Shown here piece by piece: positions 56,704 through 64,000 of a stretch of DNA of 64,000 bases (its first letter is position 1; every line of letters begins with the position of its first letter). Source of the DNA: Nocardioides glacieisoli. Its GTDB lineage: Bacteria > Actinomycetota > Actinomycetes > Propionibacteriales > Nocardioidaceae. The position numbers were made by a program, and so were the translations under genes. Where the stretch lies: positions 558,001-622,000 of the forward strand of contig NZ_SDWS01000002.1 in assembly GCF_004137245.1 (NCBI RefSeq). Reading direction: 5' to 3'. The notes beneath the pieces were generated by a model, which saw only the letters and a list, made by a program, of their open reading frames with translations, did not search any database and was not told where the DNA came from.

Positions 56704-57147
56704 TCAGGCCGGGCGTGACAGCTCGCGGCTGAGCTCGGTCGCGATGTCGGCCTCGCCCTCGCGGTGCAGCCGCCAGGCGAGCCAGCCCAGGCAGAGGGCG
56801 TAGCCGAGGAAGAGGGCGACGCCGTGCGTGGCCACCCCCGAGACGAGCGCCTGCAGCAGGCTGTCGGCCGGGTCGGCGATCGCATCGCGGGCGACCAGCG
56901 CGACGAAGGCGAAGACCAGCGTCATCAGGAACGGCGGCAGCAGCGCGACCAGGTAGAAGTCGCGGCGGCGCACGAGCGCGGCCAGGCCGAGGCACAGCAC
57001 GATGAAGCACAGGTCGAAGAAGATCGACAGCCGGCCGACGAGCAGCACATCGATGCTGACCGCGGTCAGGGTGACGGCGACTCCGAGCGACACCACCTGG
57101 CGGCCCGGCTCGCGCCCGACCTCCCAGAACGCCTCGGCCTGGTTCAC
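56704..57147 (-). CDS. four-helix membrane protein (DUF6542-like)
   Basis: A 147-residue membrane protein with four hydrophobic helices and short charged ends. It resembles the actinobacterial DUF6542 proteins found near ispH; that name is from memory. GTG at 57147 is chosen because TAGGTT lies seven bases before it. A GTG at 57177 would add ten residues and overlap rmuC by eight bases. Converges on the YciO-type gene. Confidence 0.65.
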   Translation of the reverse strand: MNQAEAFWEVGREPGRQVVSLGVAVTLTAVSIDVLLVGRLSIFFDLCFIVLCLGLAALVRRRDFYLVALLPPFLMTLVFAFVALVARDAIADPADSLLQALVSGVATHGVALFLGYALCLGWLAWRLHREGEADIATELSRELSRPA

Positions 57148-57169
57148 GAGGCTCAACCTAGGGCGCACC

Positions 57170-58339
57170 TCACGCACCCTCCACGCGGCGCGCCGGGTGG
57201 TCCACCGGCTCCGGGGTGGCCTGCTCGGCGAGCAGCTCGTCGATCGTCGGGTCGTCGAGGGCGGTCGGAACGCCGTCGAGGACGGTCAGCTCGGGGGCGG
57301 CGGGGGACCGCGGGACCGCCTCGACCTGGCGGGGAGCCTCCAGCGGCTCCGACGTCACGCCCATCTCGGAGAAGCGCCGCGCGGACACCAGGACGCGTCC
57401 CTCGAGCGAGCCCATCGCCTGGTTGTACGCCGCCACGCTGGCGCCCAGTGACCGTCCGACCCGGTCGAGGTGGCCGGCCATCGAGCCGAGCCTGGCGTGG
57501 AGCTCCTGGCCGAGTCGCTGCACCTCGTGGGCCTGGGCGTTGAGCAGCTCGTGCTGCCAGCCCTGGGCGACGGTGCGCAGCAGCGCGATGAGGGTGGACG
57601 GCGTCGCGAGCACGACGTTGCGCGCGGCGGCCTGCTCGACGAGGTCGGGCACCGCCTGCAGTGCGGCCTGGAGGATGGCCTCGCCCGGCAGGAACAGCAC
57701 GACGAACTCGGGCGTCCCGGCCAGCGCCTCCCAGTAGCGGCGCGACCCGAGGTCGGCCACGTGCTTGCGCACGTGCTCACCGAGACGGACCATCGCGGCG
57801 TCGTGCTCGGCCGGGTCGTCGGTGCCGGTCAGGTCGAGGAACGCCGCCAGCGGGGCCTTCGCGTCCACGGCGATCGTCCGTCCGCCCGCCAGCGACACCA
57901 CGAGGTCTGGCCGCAGCCGGCCGTCGTCGAGGCGCACCTGCTCGGCGAAGTCGCAGCGGTCCACCAGACCGGCCAGCTCGACCGTGCGGCGCAGGTGGAG
58001 CTCGCCCCACTGCCCGCGCACCTGCGGCTTGCGCAGGGCGGCGGCCAGCGTGCTGGTCTCGCGGCGGAGCGTGTCGGTCGAGAGGCGAACGTCGGCCACC
58101 TGCTGGTGCAGCTGCGCCTGCCACGCCACCCGGTCGTGGGCGAGGTCGCTGAGCTGGTCCTGCAGGCGCTCGAGCCCGTCCTGGACGACGGCGTGGTCGG
58201 CGACGCGCTGCTGGAGCGCGGCCACGGCGACGTCGTCCTCGGGGCGGCTGCGCGACCACAGCACGCCGATCAGGGTGCCGAGACCGAGGCCGACGGCGAG
58301 GACCAGCGCCAGGGTGAGCAGCAGGGGGAAGGTGTCCAT
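57170..58339 (-). CDS. rmuC: DNA recombination protein RmuC
   Basis: A 389-residue RmuC-family protein: one N-terminal helix (residues about 4-27), a coiled-coil region to about 110, and the PD-(D/E)XK-like RmuC domain with GQWGELHLRRTVELAGL, LRPDLVVSLAGGRTIAVDAKAPL and EFVVLFLPGEAIL. RmuC limits inversions at short inverted repeats in E. coli. It is notable that long palindromes are common in this window. The C-terminal 60 residues are acidic and Pro-rich. Confidence 0.92.
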   Translation of the reverse strand: MDTFPLLLTLALVLAVGLGLGTLIGVLWSRSRPEDDVAVAALQQRVADHAVVQDGLERLQDQLSDLAHDRVAWQAQLHQQVADVRLSTDTLRRETSTLAAALRKPQVRGQWGELHLRRTVELAGLVDRCDFAEQVRLDDGRLRPDLVVSLAGGRTIAVDAKAPLAAFLDLTGTDDPAEHDAAMVRLGEHVRKHVADLGSRRYWEALAGTPEFVVLFLPGEAILQAALQAVPDLVEQAAARNVVLATPSTLIALLRTVAQGWQHELLNAQAHEVQRLGQELHARLGSMAGHLDRVGRSLGASVAAYNQAMGSLEGRVLVSARRFSEMGVTSEPLEAPRQVEAVPRSPAAPELTVLDGVPTALDDPTIDELLAEQATPEPVDHPARRVEGA

Positions 58340-58389
58340 GGATCCAGCATGGCCGGGCCCACCGACAGCGTGGGGGACCTCGCGGCCGA

Positions 58390-58460
58390 CCGGGGTAGTC
58401 CAGTGAGAATTGGCTGTGGCGGACCGAAGTTCGCAGCCATCCGTCACTGGACTACCCCGG
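58390..58460. repeat. 71-bp palindrome with tandem half-copy
   Basis: Perfect 17-nt outer arms (CCGGGGTAGTCCAGTGA at 58390-58406 and its complement at 58444-58460), 4-nt steps, 8-nt inner arms (TGGCTGTG and CGCAGCCA, one G-T) and a 13-nt loop: almost the geometry of the 72-bp elements though the sequence differs. A partial duplicate of the right half follows 32 bp on (CAGCC at 58466, TCACTGGACTAC at 58476-58487) and contains the stop codon of the GlxA-like gene. Confidence 0.9.
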
Positions 58461-58483
58461 CCGGACAGCCAGAGGTCACTGGA

Positions 58484-59479
58484 CTACGCCGAGGTCGAGG
58501 CGCCCCGGAACGTACGCCGGTAGGCCGACGGCGAGACGCCGACGCTCGTCCGGAGGTGCTGGCGCAGCGACGCGGCGGTGCCCATCCCGGCACGGGTCGC
58601 GACCTGGTCGACCGGCAGGTCGGTGGCCTCGAGCAGGTGCTGCGCGTGGCGGACCCGCTGCTGGGTGACCCAGGCACCGGGGGACTGGCCGGTCTCCTCG
58701 CGGAAGCGACGGGTGAAGGTGCGCACGCTCATCGACGACCGGCGCGCGAGCGTGGTCACGTCGAGCGGCTGGTGGAGGTGGGCCTGCGCCCACGCACGTA
58801 CGTCGCTCGTCGACTCGTCCGAGCGCCGCGGCACCTGCCGCTCGATGAACTGCGCCTGCCCGCCGTCGCGCCACGGCGGGACGACCATGTGCCGCGCGAC
58901 CGCGTTCGCGACCGCGGTGCCGTGGTCGGTGCGCACGAGGTGGAGGCAGAGGTCGATGCCGGCGCTCAGCCCGGCCGAGGTCAGCACCCGTCCGTCGTCG
59001 GTGAAGAGGACGTCCTCATCGACCGCCGCCGCGGGGTAGAGGCGGCGGAAGTCGTCGGCGTACTTCCAGTGCGTCGTGGCTCGGTGGCCGTCGAGGATCC
59101 CGGCGGCCGCGAGGACGAAGGCGCCGGTGCAGATCGAGACCCAGCGTGCCCCGGCCGGGACTGTCGCGAGCGCCGCACGCAGGTCGTCGGGCAGCGTGCC
59201 CTCGCGCCGCGGACCGGCGATCTGGGTGCCCGGGACGATGACGGTCTGCGCCGTGGCGAGCGCCTCGATGCCGGCCGACGGGGCGATCGCGTAGCCACGG
59301 GTGGCCGCCACCGGACCGCCGTCGAGCGACACGACCTGGACGTCGTAGAGCGGGTGGCCGTCCTCGTCGAACGCCTCGCCGAGCACCTGCGGCGGGATGG
59401 TGAGGTCGTAGCCGATCACCGGCGGGATCGCGAGCACGACGACGCGGTGCGGGACCGGTGTGGACGACTCGGGAGGCAT
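58484..59479 (-). CDS. GlxA-family regulator (DJ-1/PfpI-AraC fusion)
   Basis: A 331-residue regulator. The N-terminal 170 residues are a class I glutamine amidotransferase/DJ-1-like fold with the nucleophile-elbow Cys kept in SICTGAFVLAAAG; the C-terminus has two AraC helix-turn-helix motifs (LDVTTLARRSSMSVRTFTRRF and LPVDQVATRAGMGTAASLRQHL). Start at 59479 is preferred because AAGGA lies seven bases upstream; ATG at 59497 is the alternative. The last codons come from the duplicated half-palindrome. It is divergent from an MFS gene and likely regulates it. Confidence 0.88.
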   Translation of the reverse strand: MPPESSTPVPHRVVVLAIPPVIGYDLTIPPQVLGEAFDEDGHPLYDVQVVSLDGGPVAATRGYAIAPSAGIEALATAQTVIVPGTQIAGPRREGTLPDDLRAALATVPAGARWVSICTGAFVLAAAGILDGHRATTHWKYADDFRRLYPAAAVDEDVLFTDDGRVLTSAGLSAGIDLCLHLVRTDHGTAVANAVARHMVVPPWRDGGQAQFIERQVPRRSDESTSDVRAWAQAHLHQPLDVTTLARRSSMSVRTFTRRFREETGQSPGAWVTQQRVRHAQHLLEATDLPVDQVATRAGMGTAASLRQHLRTSVGVSPSAYRRTFRGASTSA

Positions 59480-59550
59480 GGCCGAATCCTTGCACATGTT
59501 GACAATTCTGCCACTCGTTTAGAAGTCCCTGCGTGCGAGAGGCTGGCCCG

Positions 59551-60879
59551 GTGACGACGACGAGCGCAGGCGCGCCCACCTCCCCGGGACACGACGAGCG
59601 TCCTGAGGGCTTGCACTGGGCGTGGGTCGTCGCCGCCGTGGCCTTCGTGACCCTCGTCGGCGCCGCGGCCTTCCGCTCGGTGCCCGGCGTGCTGATCGAG
59701 CCGCTGCACGACGAGTTCGGCTGGTCGCACGGCCTGATCGGGTCCGCCGTGTCGCTCAACCTCATGCTCTTCGGCCTGATGTCCCCGTTCGCCGCCGCCC
59801 TGATGGATCGCTTCGGGGTGCGTCCGGTGGTCACGTTCGCGCTCGTCATGGTCTCCGTCGGCAGCGGCCTGACGGTGTTCATGACCGAGCCGTGGCAGCT
59901 GATCCTGTGCTGGGGCCTGCTGGTCGGACTGGGCACCGGCTCGATGTCGATGGCCTTCGTCGCCACCATCACCAGCCGGTGGTTCGTCGCCCGCCGCGGC
60001 CTGGTCAGCGGCATCCTCACCGCCGGCAACGCCACCGGCCAGCTGATCTTCCTGCCGGTCGTCGCATGGCTCGCCACCAACCACGGCTGGCGTACGGCGG
60101 CGCTGCTGGCCGCCCTCGCGTCCCTCGCCGTCATCCCCCTGGTCCTGCTCTTCCTGCGCAACCACCCGGCCGACATGGGTCTGCGGGCCCTCGGGGCCAC
60201 CGACGCCGACCCCGGGCCGCCGCCGCACCAGCAGGTCGGGTCGAGCGCCGGCCGGGCGCTCGGGGTGCTCCGCGATGCTGCGCGGAGTCGTACGTTCTGG
60301 CTGCTGTCCGGCGGGTTCGCGATCTGCGGGATGACCACCAACGGCCTGATCGCCACCCACTTCGTGCCGGCGGCGCACGACCACGGGATGCCCGCCACCA
60401 CGGCAGCGTCACTGCTCGCCGTGGTCGGCATCTTCGACGTCGTCGGCACGATCGCGTCGGGCTGGCTCACCGACAAGGTCGACCCGCGGCTGCTGCTCGT
60501 CGGCTACTACGTCCTGCGGGGCGTCGGCCTGATGACGCTGCCGGCGCTGATGGCGCCGCACGTGGCGCCGAGCATGTGGGTCTTCATCATCGTCTACGGC
60601 CTCGACTGGGTGGCGACCGTGCCGCCGACGGTCGCGCTGTGCCGCGAGCACTTTGGGGGAGGGGTCGGGCCGATCGTCTTCGGCTGGGTCTTCGCGAGCC
60701 ACCAGATCGGCGCGGCCGTCGCCGCCACCGGCGCGGGCGTCGTCCGCGACGTCACCGGCGGCTACGACCCGGCGTTCTACGCCGCTGCCGGGCTCTGTGC
60801 GGTCGCGGGCCTGATGTCGTACGCCATCCGGCGGGTGCCGACTCCGGCGGCGACGCCGGAACAGGTGCCGGTCAGCTGA
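59551..60879 (+). CDS. MFS transporter
   Basis: A 442-residue major facilitator with 12 predicted helices. The loop 2-3 signature reads ALMDRFGVRPVVTF; a charged middle loop (about 205-235) separates the halves. It resembles the oxalate/formate and monocarboxylate group in its N-terminal WAWVVAAVAF and GTGSMSMAFV segments, so an organic anion substrate is possible. TTGACA at 59499-59504 lies in the shared divergent promoter. GTG at 59551 was preferred to 59533 because the upstream codons add a non-conserved MREAGP. It overlaps convergent xthA by eight bases. Confidence 0.85.
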   Translation: MTTTSAGAPTSPGHDERPEGLHWAWVVAAVAFVTLVGAAAFRSVPGVLIEPLHDEFGWSHGLIGSAVSLNLMLFGLMSPFAAALMDRFGVRPVVTFALVMVSVGSGLTVFMTEPWQLILCWGLLVGLGTGSMSMAFVATITSRWFVARRGLVSGILTAGNATGQLIFLPVVAWLATNHGWRTAALLAALASLAVIPLVLLFLRNHPADMGLRALGATDADPGPPPHQQVGSSAGRALGVLRDAARSRTFWLLSGGFAICGMTTNGLIATHFVPAAHDHGMPATTAASLLAVVGIFDVVGTIASGWLTDKVDPRLLLVGYYVLRGVGLMTLPALMAPHVAPSMWVFIIVYGLDWVATVPPTVALCREHFGGGVGPIVFGWVFASHQIGAAVAATGAGVVRDVTGGYDPAFYAAAGLCAVAGLMSYAIRRVPTPAATPEQVPVS

Positions 60880-61651
60880 GATCCACGACGACCGGTGCGT
60901 GGTCGGACGGCGAGCCGGTGCCCTGCGCCGGGTCGCGCTCGTCCTTGTCGATGAAGGCGCCGGTGACCCGCGAGGCCAGTGACGGGGACGCCACCACGAA
61001 GTCGATCTTGAGCCCGCGGTCGCGCTCGAAGCGCTGGCGGTAGTAGTCCCAGTAGGTGTAGCCGGGGGCGTGCGCGCGGGTCACCTCGGCGTACCCGTCG
61101 TCGAGGAAGCCCTGGAACGCGGCGCGCTCCGGCGGTGTGACGTGGGTCGACTTCTGGAACTGCGCCGGGTCGAAGACGTCGTCGTCGGTCGGGCAGATGT
61201 TCCAGTCGCCGACCATCGCGGTCGGGGTGTCGAGCCAGCCACGCGCGCTCTCGCGCAGGCTCGCGAGCCAGTCGAGCTTGTAGGCGTAGTGCGGGTCGTC
61301 GGGCTTGCGGCCGTTCGGCACGTAGAGCGACCAGATCCGTACGCCGTCGCAGGTCGCGGCGATCGCGCGGGCCTCCTCGGCCGCCGGGTCGCCCCACGTC
61401 GGCATCCCTTCGAAGCCGACCTGCACGTCGTCCAGGCCGACGCGGGAGAGCAGCGCGACGCCGTTCCACTGGTTGAGCCCGGCGACCGCGATGTCGTAGC
61501 CGAGGGCCTGCAGCCCCATCAGCGGCAGCTGGTCCTCGCGGGCCTTGGTCTCCTGCAGTGCGAGCACGTCGATGTCGTGGCGCTGCACGAACGCCTCGAC
61601 GCGGTCGATGCGGGAGCGGAGGGAGTTGACGTTCCAGGTGGCGATGCGCAC
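60872..61651 (-). CDS. xthA: exodeoxyribonuclease III (AP endonuclease)
   Basis: A 259-residue ExoIII-family repair nuclease: MRIATWNVNSLRSR, LQETKARE with the metal Glu, YVPNGRK, GDWNICPTDDDV and the catalytic SDHAPVVVDL at the end. GTG follows TAGGGT by six bases, so it is probably leaderless. It acts on abasic sites in base-excision repair. Confidence 0.94.
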   Translation of the reverse strand: MRIATWNVNSLRSRIDRVEAFVQRHDIDVLALQETKAREDQLPLMGLQALGYDIAVAGLNQWNGVALLSRVGLDDVQVGFEGMPTWGDPAAEEARAIAATCDGVRIWSLYVPNGRKPDDPHYAYKLDWLASLRESARGWLDTPTAMVGDWNICPTDDDVFDPAQFQKSTHVTPPERAAFQGFLDDGYAEVTRAHAPGYTYWDYYRQRFERDRGLKIDFVVASPSLASRVTGAFIDKDERDPAQGTGSPSDHAPVVVDLS

Positions 61652-61871
61652 GAGACCACCCTAGGGAGGCTGCGCGCACGCTCACGACCGTGGGTCGCGG
61701 AAGGTTTTACGGAAGGAGCCCTTTGCAGACCGGTCGGTCATGGGCGAGGTTCAGCGGCAGCGCACTGGTCTCGGGAACTTCGTGCTCACCATCGGTTCGA
61801 CCTCGGTCGATCCATTTCAAAGACTCCGAGATGGCGTGTGCCCACATCCCCCATCAAGGAGAACAATCACG

Positions 61872-62681
61872 ATGCAGCGCAGTCGACTCGGGGCGATCGC
61901 CCTCGGCACCTCGGCACTTCTCGGCGCGGCCCTCGCCTCACCGGCACTGGCCGCCACGGACACGGAGATCCCGTCGTTCTCGGAGTACCAGGCCACGGCC
62001 TACCAGGACGCGGACAAGCAGTACATCGTCAACGGCGACGAGCCGATCGCCACCACCGGCGAGCTCAAGGCCTACTACGACCGCATGGTCCACGGTTCGG
62101 AGGAGGCCATGGAGGACGGCCTCATCGTCAACACCGTCGGCGGCGTCGACGACAAGTGGTCGGCGAGCCAGGTGCGCAACCTGACCTACTGCGTCAGCAC
62201 GAAGTTCGGCAGCCGGTACGCCGACGTCGTGAGCGCGATGGCCAGCGGCGCCCAGCTGTGGGAGGACGCCTCGGCGGTGGACTTCGTCTACGTGTCGTCC
62301 CAGGACGCGAACTGCAACACGCGCAACAAGAGCGTGCTGTTCTCGGTCGAGCCCGTCCAGACCTCGCAGTACATCGCGCGCGCGTTCTTCCCCAGCACCC
62401 CGAAGCGCTCGCGCAACGTCCTGATCGACGACTCGATCTGGAGCTCGGGCTCCTGGACGCCGACCAACATCGTGGGCCACGAGCTGGGCCACACGCTCGG
62501 CTTCCGTCACGAGCACACGCGTCCCGAGGCCGGCACCTGCTTCGAGGACAACAACTGGCGCCCGCTGACGCCCTACGACTCGTCGTCGATCATGCACTAC
62601 CCGCAGTGCAACGGCACCTCGTCGAACCTCAGCATGACGGCCACCGACCGCCAGGGAGTCGCGGCCCTCTACGGCGCGTGA
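61872..62681 (+). CDS. secreted zinc metalloprotease (metzincin)
   Basis: A 269-residue exported protease. The signal peptide ends SPALA-ATD near residue 28. The zinc site HELGHTLGFRHE fits HExxHxxGxxH (His203, Glu204, His207, His213), and IMHYPQ supplies the Met-turn. The third His is followed by Glu, as in astacins. An N-terminal propeptide of about 70 residues is likely; four Cys may make two disulfides. AAGGAG lies ten bases before the ATG, and the 208 bp upstream hold no other gene. Substrate unknown. Confidence 0.85.
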   Translation: MQRSRLGAIALGTSALLGAALASPALAATDTEIPSFSEYQATAYQDADKQYIVNGDEPIATTGELKAYYDRMVHGSEEAMEDGLIVNTVGGVDDKWSASQVRNLTYCVSTKFGSRYADVVSAMASGAQLWEDASAVDFVYVSSQDANCNTRNKSVLFSVEPVQTSQYIARAFFPSTPKRSRNVLIDDSIWSSGSWTPTNIVGHELGHTLGFRHEHTRPEAGTCFEDNNWRPLTPYDSSSIMHYPQCNGTSSNLSMTATDRQGVAALYGA

Positions 62682-62703
62682 TCGCGTAGCCCGACCAGAT
62701 ACG

Positions 62704-62740
62704 CGAACGCCCCTTCCGTCCCGAGCGGAGGGGGCGTTCG
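62704..62740. terminator. terminator hairpin after the metalloprotease gene
   Basis: CGAACGCCCCTTCCG (62704-62718) and CGGAGGGGGCGTTCG (62726-62740) form 15 pairs with one G-U and a seven-base loop, 22 bp after the protease stop and just upstream of the TACCGT box of the next gene. Confidence 0.8.
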
Positions 62741-62762
62741 TCTGCCCGGATACCGTCTGCAG

Positions 62763-64000
62763 GTGCCCTCCACCATCCTCTCCGCCCGCGACCTCGAGTT
62801 CATGCTCTTCGAGTGGCTCGACGTCGAGCGGCTCAGCGAGCGCCCGCGCTTCGCCGACCACGACCGCGAGTCGTACGACGCCCTGCTGGCGCTCTGCGAG
62901 GAGCTGGCCACCGAGCACTTCGCCACCCACTACCGCAAGAGCGACACCGAGGAGCCGACGTTCGACGGCTCGACGGTGACCCTCATCCCGGAGATCGAGG
63001 CGGCGCTGCAGAAGCTCTCGCGGGCCGACCTGCTCACCCTGTCGCTCGACGAGGAGCACGGCGGCATGCAGGTGCCGCGCGTCGTGGCGTCGGCCTGCAT
63101 GGCGTGGTTCACCGCCGCCAACATCGGCACCGCGGCGTACTCCTTCCTCACCATCGCCAACGCGGGGCTGCTGCTCGCGCACGGCTCGCCCGAGCAGGTC
63201 GAGCGCTACGTCGGGCCGATGCTGGAGGGCCGCTTCTTCGGCACCATGACGCTCTCCGAGCCGCACGCCGGCTCCAGCCTCGGCGACGTCGTCACCCGAG
63301 CGGTGCCCGCCGACGACGGCACCCACCGGATCTTCGGCAGCAAGATGTGGATCTCCGGCGGCGACCACGAGATGGGCGACAACATCGTCCACCTGGTGCT
63401 GGCCAAGCTGCCCGACGCGCCCGCCGGGTCGCGCGGCATCTCGCTCTTCATCGTGCCGAAGCACCTCGTCAACGAGGACGGCTCGATCGGCGAGCGCAAC
63501 GACGTCTCGCTGGCCGGCATCAACCACAAGCTCGGCAGCCGCGGCACGGTCAACACCGCACCGGTCTTCGGCGACGGCGCGTTCACGCCGGGTGGTGCGC
63601 CGGGCGCCGTCGGCTACCTCGTCGGCGAGCCCCACAAGGGCCTCTCCTACATGTTCCACATGATGAACGCCGCCCGCCTCGGCGTCGGGATGTCGGCGAC
63701 CACCACCGCCTACACGGCCTACCTCAAGTCCCTGGAGTACGCCCGCTCCCGCCCGCAGGGCCGCTCGCTCACCGCCGCCGACCCGACCGGGCCGCAGGTG
63801 CCGATCATCGAGCACGCCGACGTGCGACGGATGCTGCTGGCGCAGAAGTCCTACGTCGAGGGAGCGCTCGCGCTCAACCTCTGGTGCAGCCGGCTCCTCG
63901 ACGAGCAGGTGACCGCCACCGACGACGCCGAGCGGCTCGCCACCGGCCAGCTCCTCGACGTGCTCACGCCGATCGCGAAGTCGTGGCCCTCGCAGTGGGG
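62763..64000 (+). CDS. acyl-CoA dehydrogenase (3' part missing)
   Basis: The first 412 codons of a flavin acyl-CoA dehydrogenase. LSLDEEHGGMQVP, the FAD-loop region MTLSEPHAGSSLGDV, KMWISGGDHEM and LFIVPKHLV match the family, in particular the long-chain or DmdC-like branch with an N-terminal extension (EFMLFEWLDVERL). The C-terminal catalytic part lies beyond the window. GTG follows TACCGT by six bases. Substrate not deducible. Confidence 0.88.
   Translation, partial: MPSTILSARDLEFMLFEWLDVERLSERPRFADHDRESYDALLALCEELATEHFATHYRKSDTEEPTFDGSTVTLIPEIEAALQKLSRADLLTLSLDEEHGGMQVPRVVASACMAWFTAANIGTAAYSFLTIANAGLLLAHGSPEQVERYVGPMLEGRFFGTMTLSEPHAGSSLGDVVTRAVPADDGTHRIFGSKMWISGGDHEMGDNIVHLVLAKLPDAPAGSRGISLFIVPKHLVNEDGSIGERNDVSLAGINHKLGSRGTVNTAPVFGDGAFTPGGAPGAVGYLVGEPHKGLSYMFHMMNAARLGVGMSATTTAYTAYLKSLEYARSRPQGRSLTAADPTGPQVPIIEHADVRRMLLAQKSYVEGALALNLWCSRLLDEQVTATDDAERLATGQLLDVLTPIAKSWPSQW

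Noticed and set aside
61790..61815. tRNA T-arm-like sequence GGTTCGACCTC
   Set aside because: No acceptor stem, anticodon arm or CCA-adjacent pairing can be built around it.

Overview
The window is about 72% GC throughout and carries a typical high-GC actinobacterial gene set. Markers include an LpqY-SugABC trehalose importer, an MsiK-type shared sugar ATPase, a DUF4245 gene between molybdate genes and xseAB-ispH, a PIN-PhoH protein, and many start codons placed 6-8 nt behind a TANNNT box. The best guess is a Nocardioides-like member of the Propionibacteriales. The species is inferred from gene content, not proven. I see no rRNA, tRNA, CRISPR array, prophage or transposase.

Layout. 1-7.3 kb is housekeeping and envelope: a BrkB-type membrane protein cut by the edge, a family-1 glycosyltransferase, DUF1353, hemolysin III, isoprenyl transferase, PIN-PhoH behind a structured leader, and a secreted lytic transglycosylase. 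7.4-12.9 kb holds a methyltransferase, class II fumarase, an ArsR/SRPBCC pair, a lipoprotein-type penicillin-binding protein and a spermidine-synthase-like protein. 13.0-16.0 kb is the most unusual block: two paralogous MerR/B12-binding regulators, both with the complete Wx9EH signature of adenosylcobalamin photoreceptors (CarH/LitR), flanking an alpha/beta hydrolase. The second is divergent from a small membrane protein across an array of 11-bp direct repeats. 16.0-21.7 kb has a class I fumarase and a four-gene ABC importer whose binding-protein gene is frameshifted.

21.7-28.4 kb holds a PLDc_N protein, a sulfatase, a PEP-mutase/isocitrate-lyase-family enzyme, a flavin monooxygenase, a CapA-peptidase M15 fusion lipoprotein and a DUF1707 protein. 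28.4-47 kb is a large sugar island. An AglEFG-like importer, alpha-galactosidase (GH36), alpha-glucosidase (GH13) and a divergent LacI regulator are followed by msiK, a GH32 fructosidase, amylosucrase, LpqY-SugABC and galactokinase. Together they could import and break down raffinose-family and related alpha-glucosides: galactose would go to GalK, sucrose to GH32 or amylosucrase, and the AglEFG-like importer, which lacks its own ATPase, would be powered by MsiK.

47-64 kb returns to conserved functions: two alpha/beta hydrolases, GlpX, a molybdate operon led by an HTH-Mop regulator, DUF4245, XseAB, IspH, a YciO-type protein, DUF6542, RmuC, a GlxA-like regulator with a divergent MFS transporter, exonuclease III, a secreted metzincin protease and an acyl-CoA dehydrogenase cut by the edge.

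Scattered through the window are long intergenic palindromes of about 63-88 bp (1597, 6306, 46961, 52860 and 58390). Two are copies of one 72-bp element. A third with different sequence has the same arm-bulge-arm-loop geometry.
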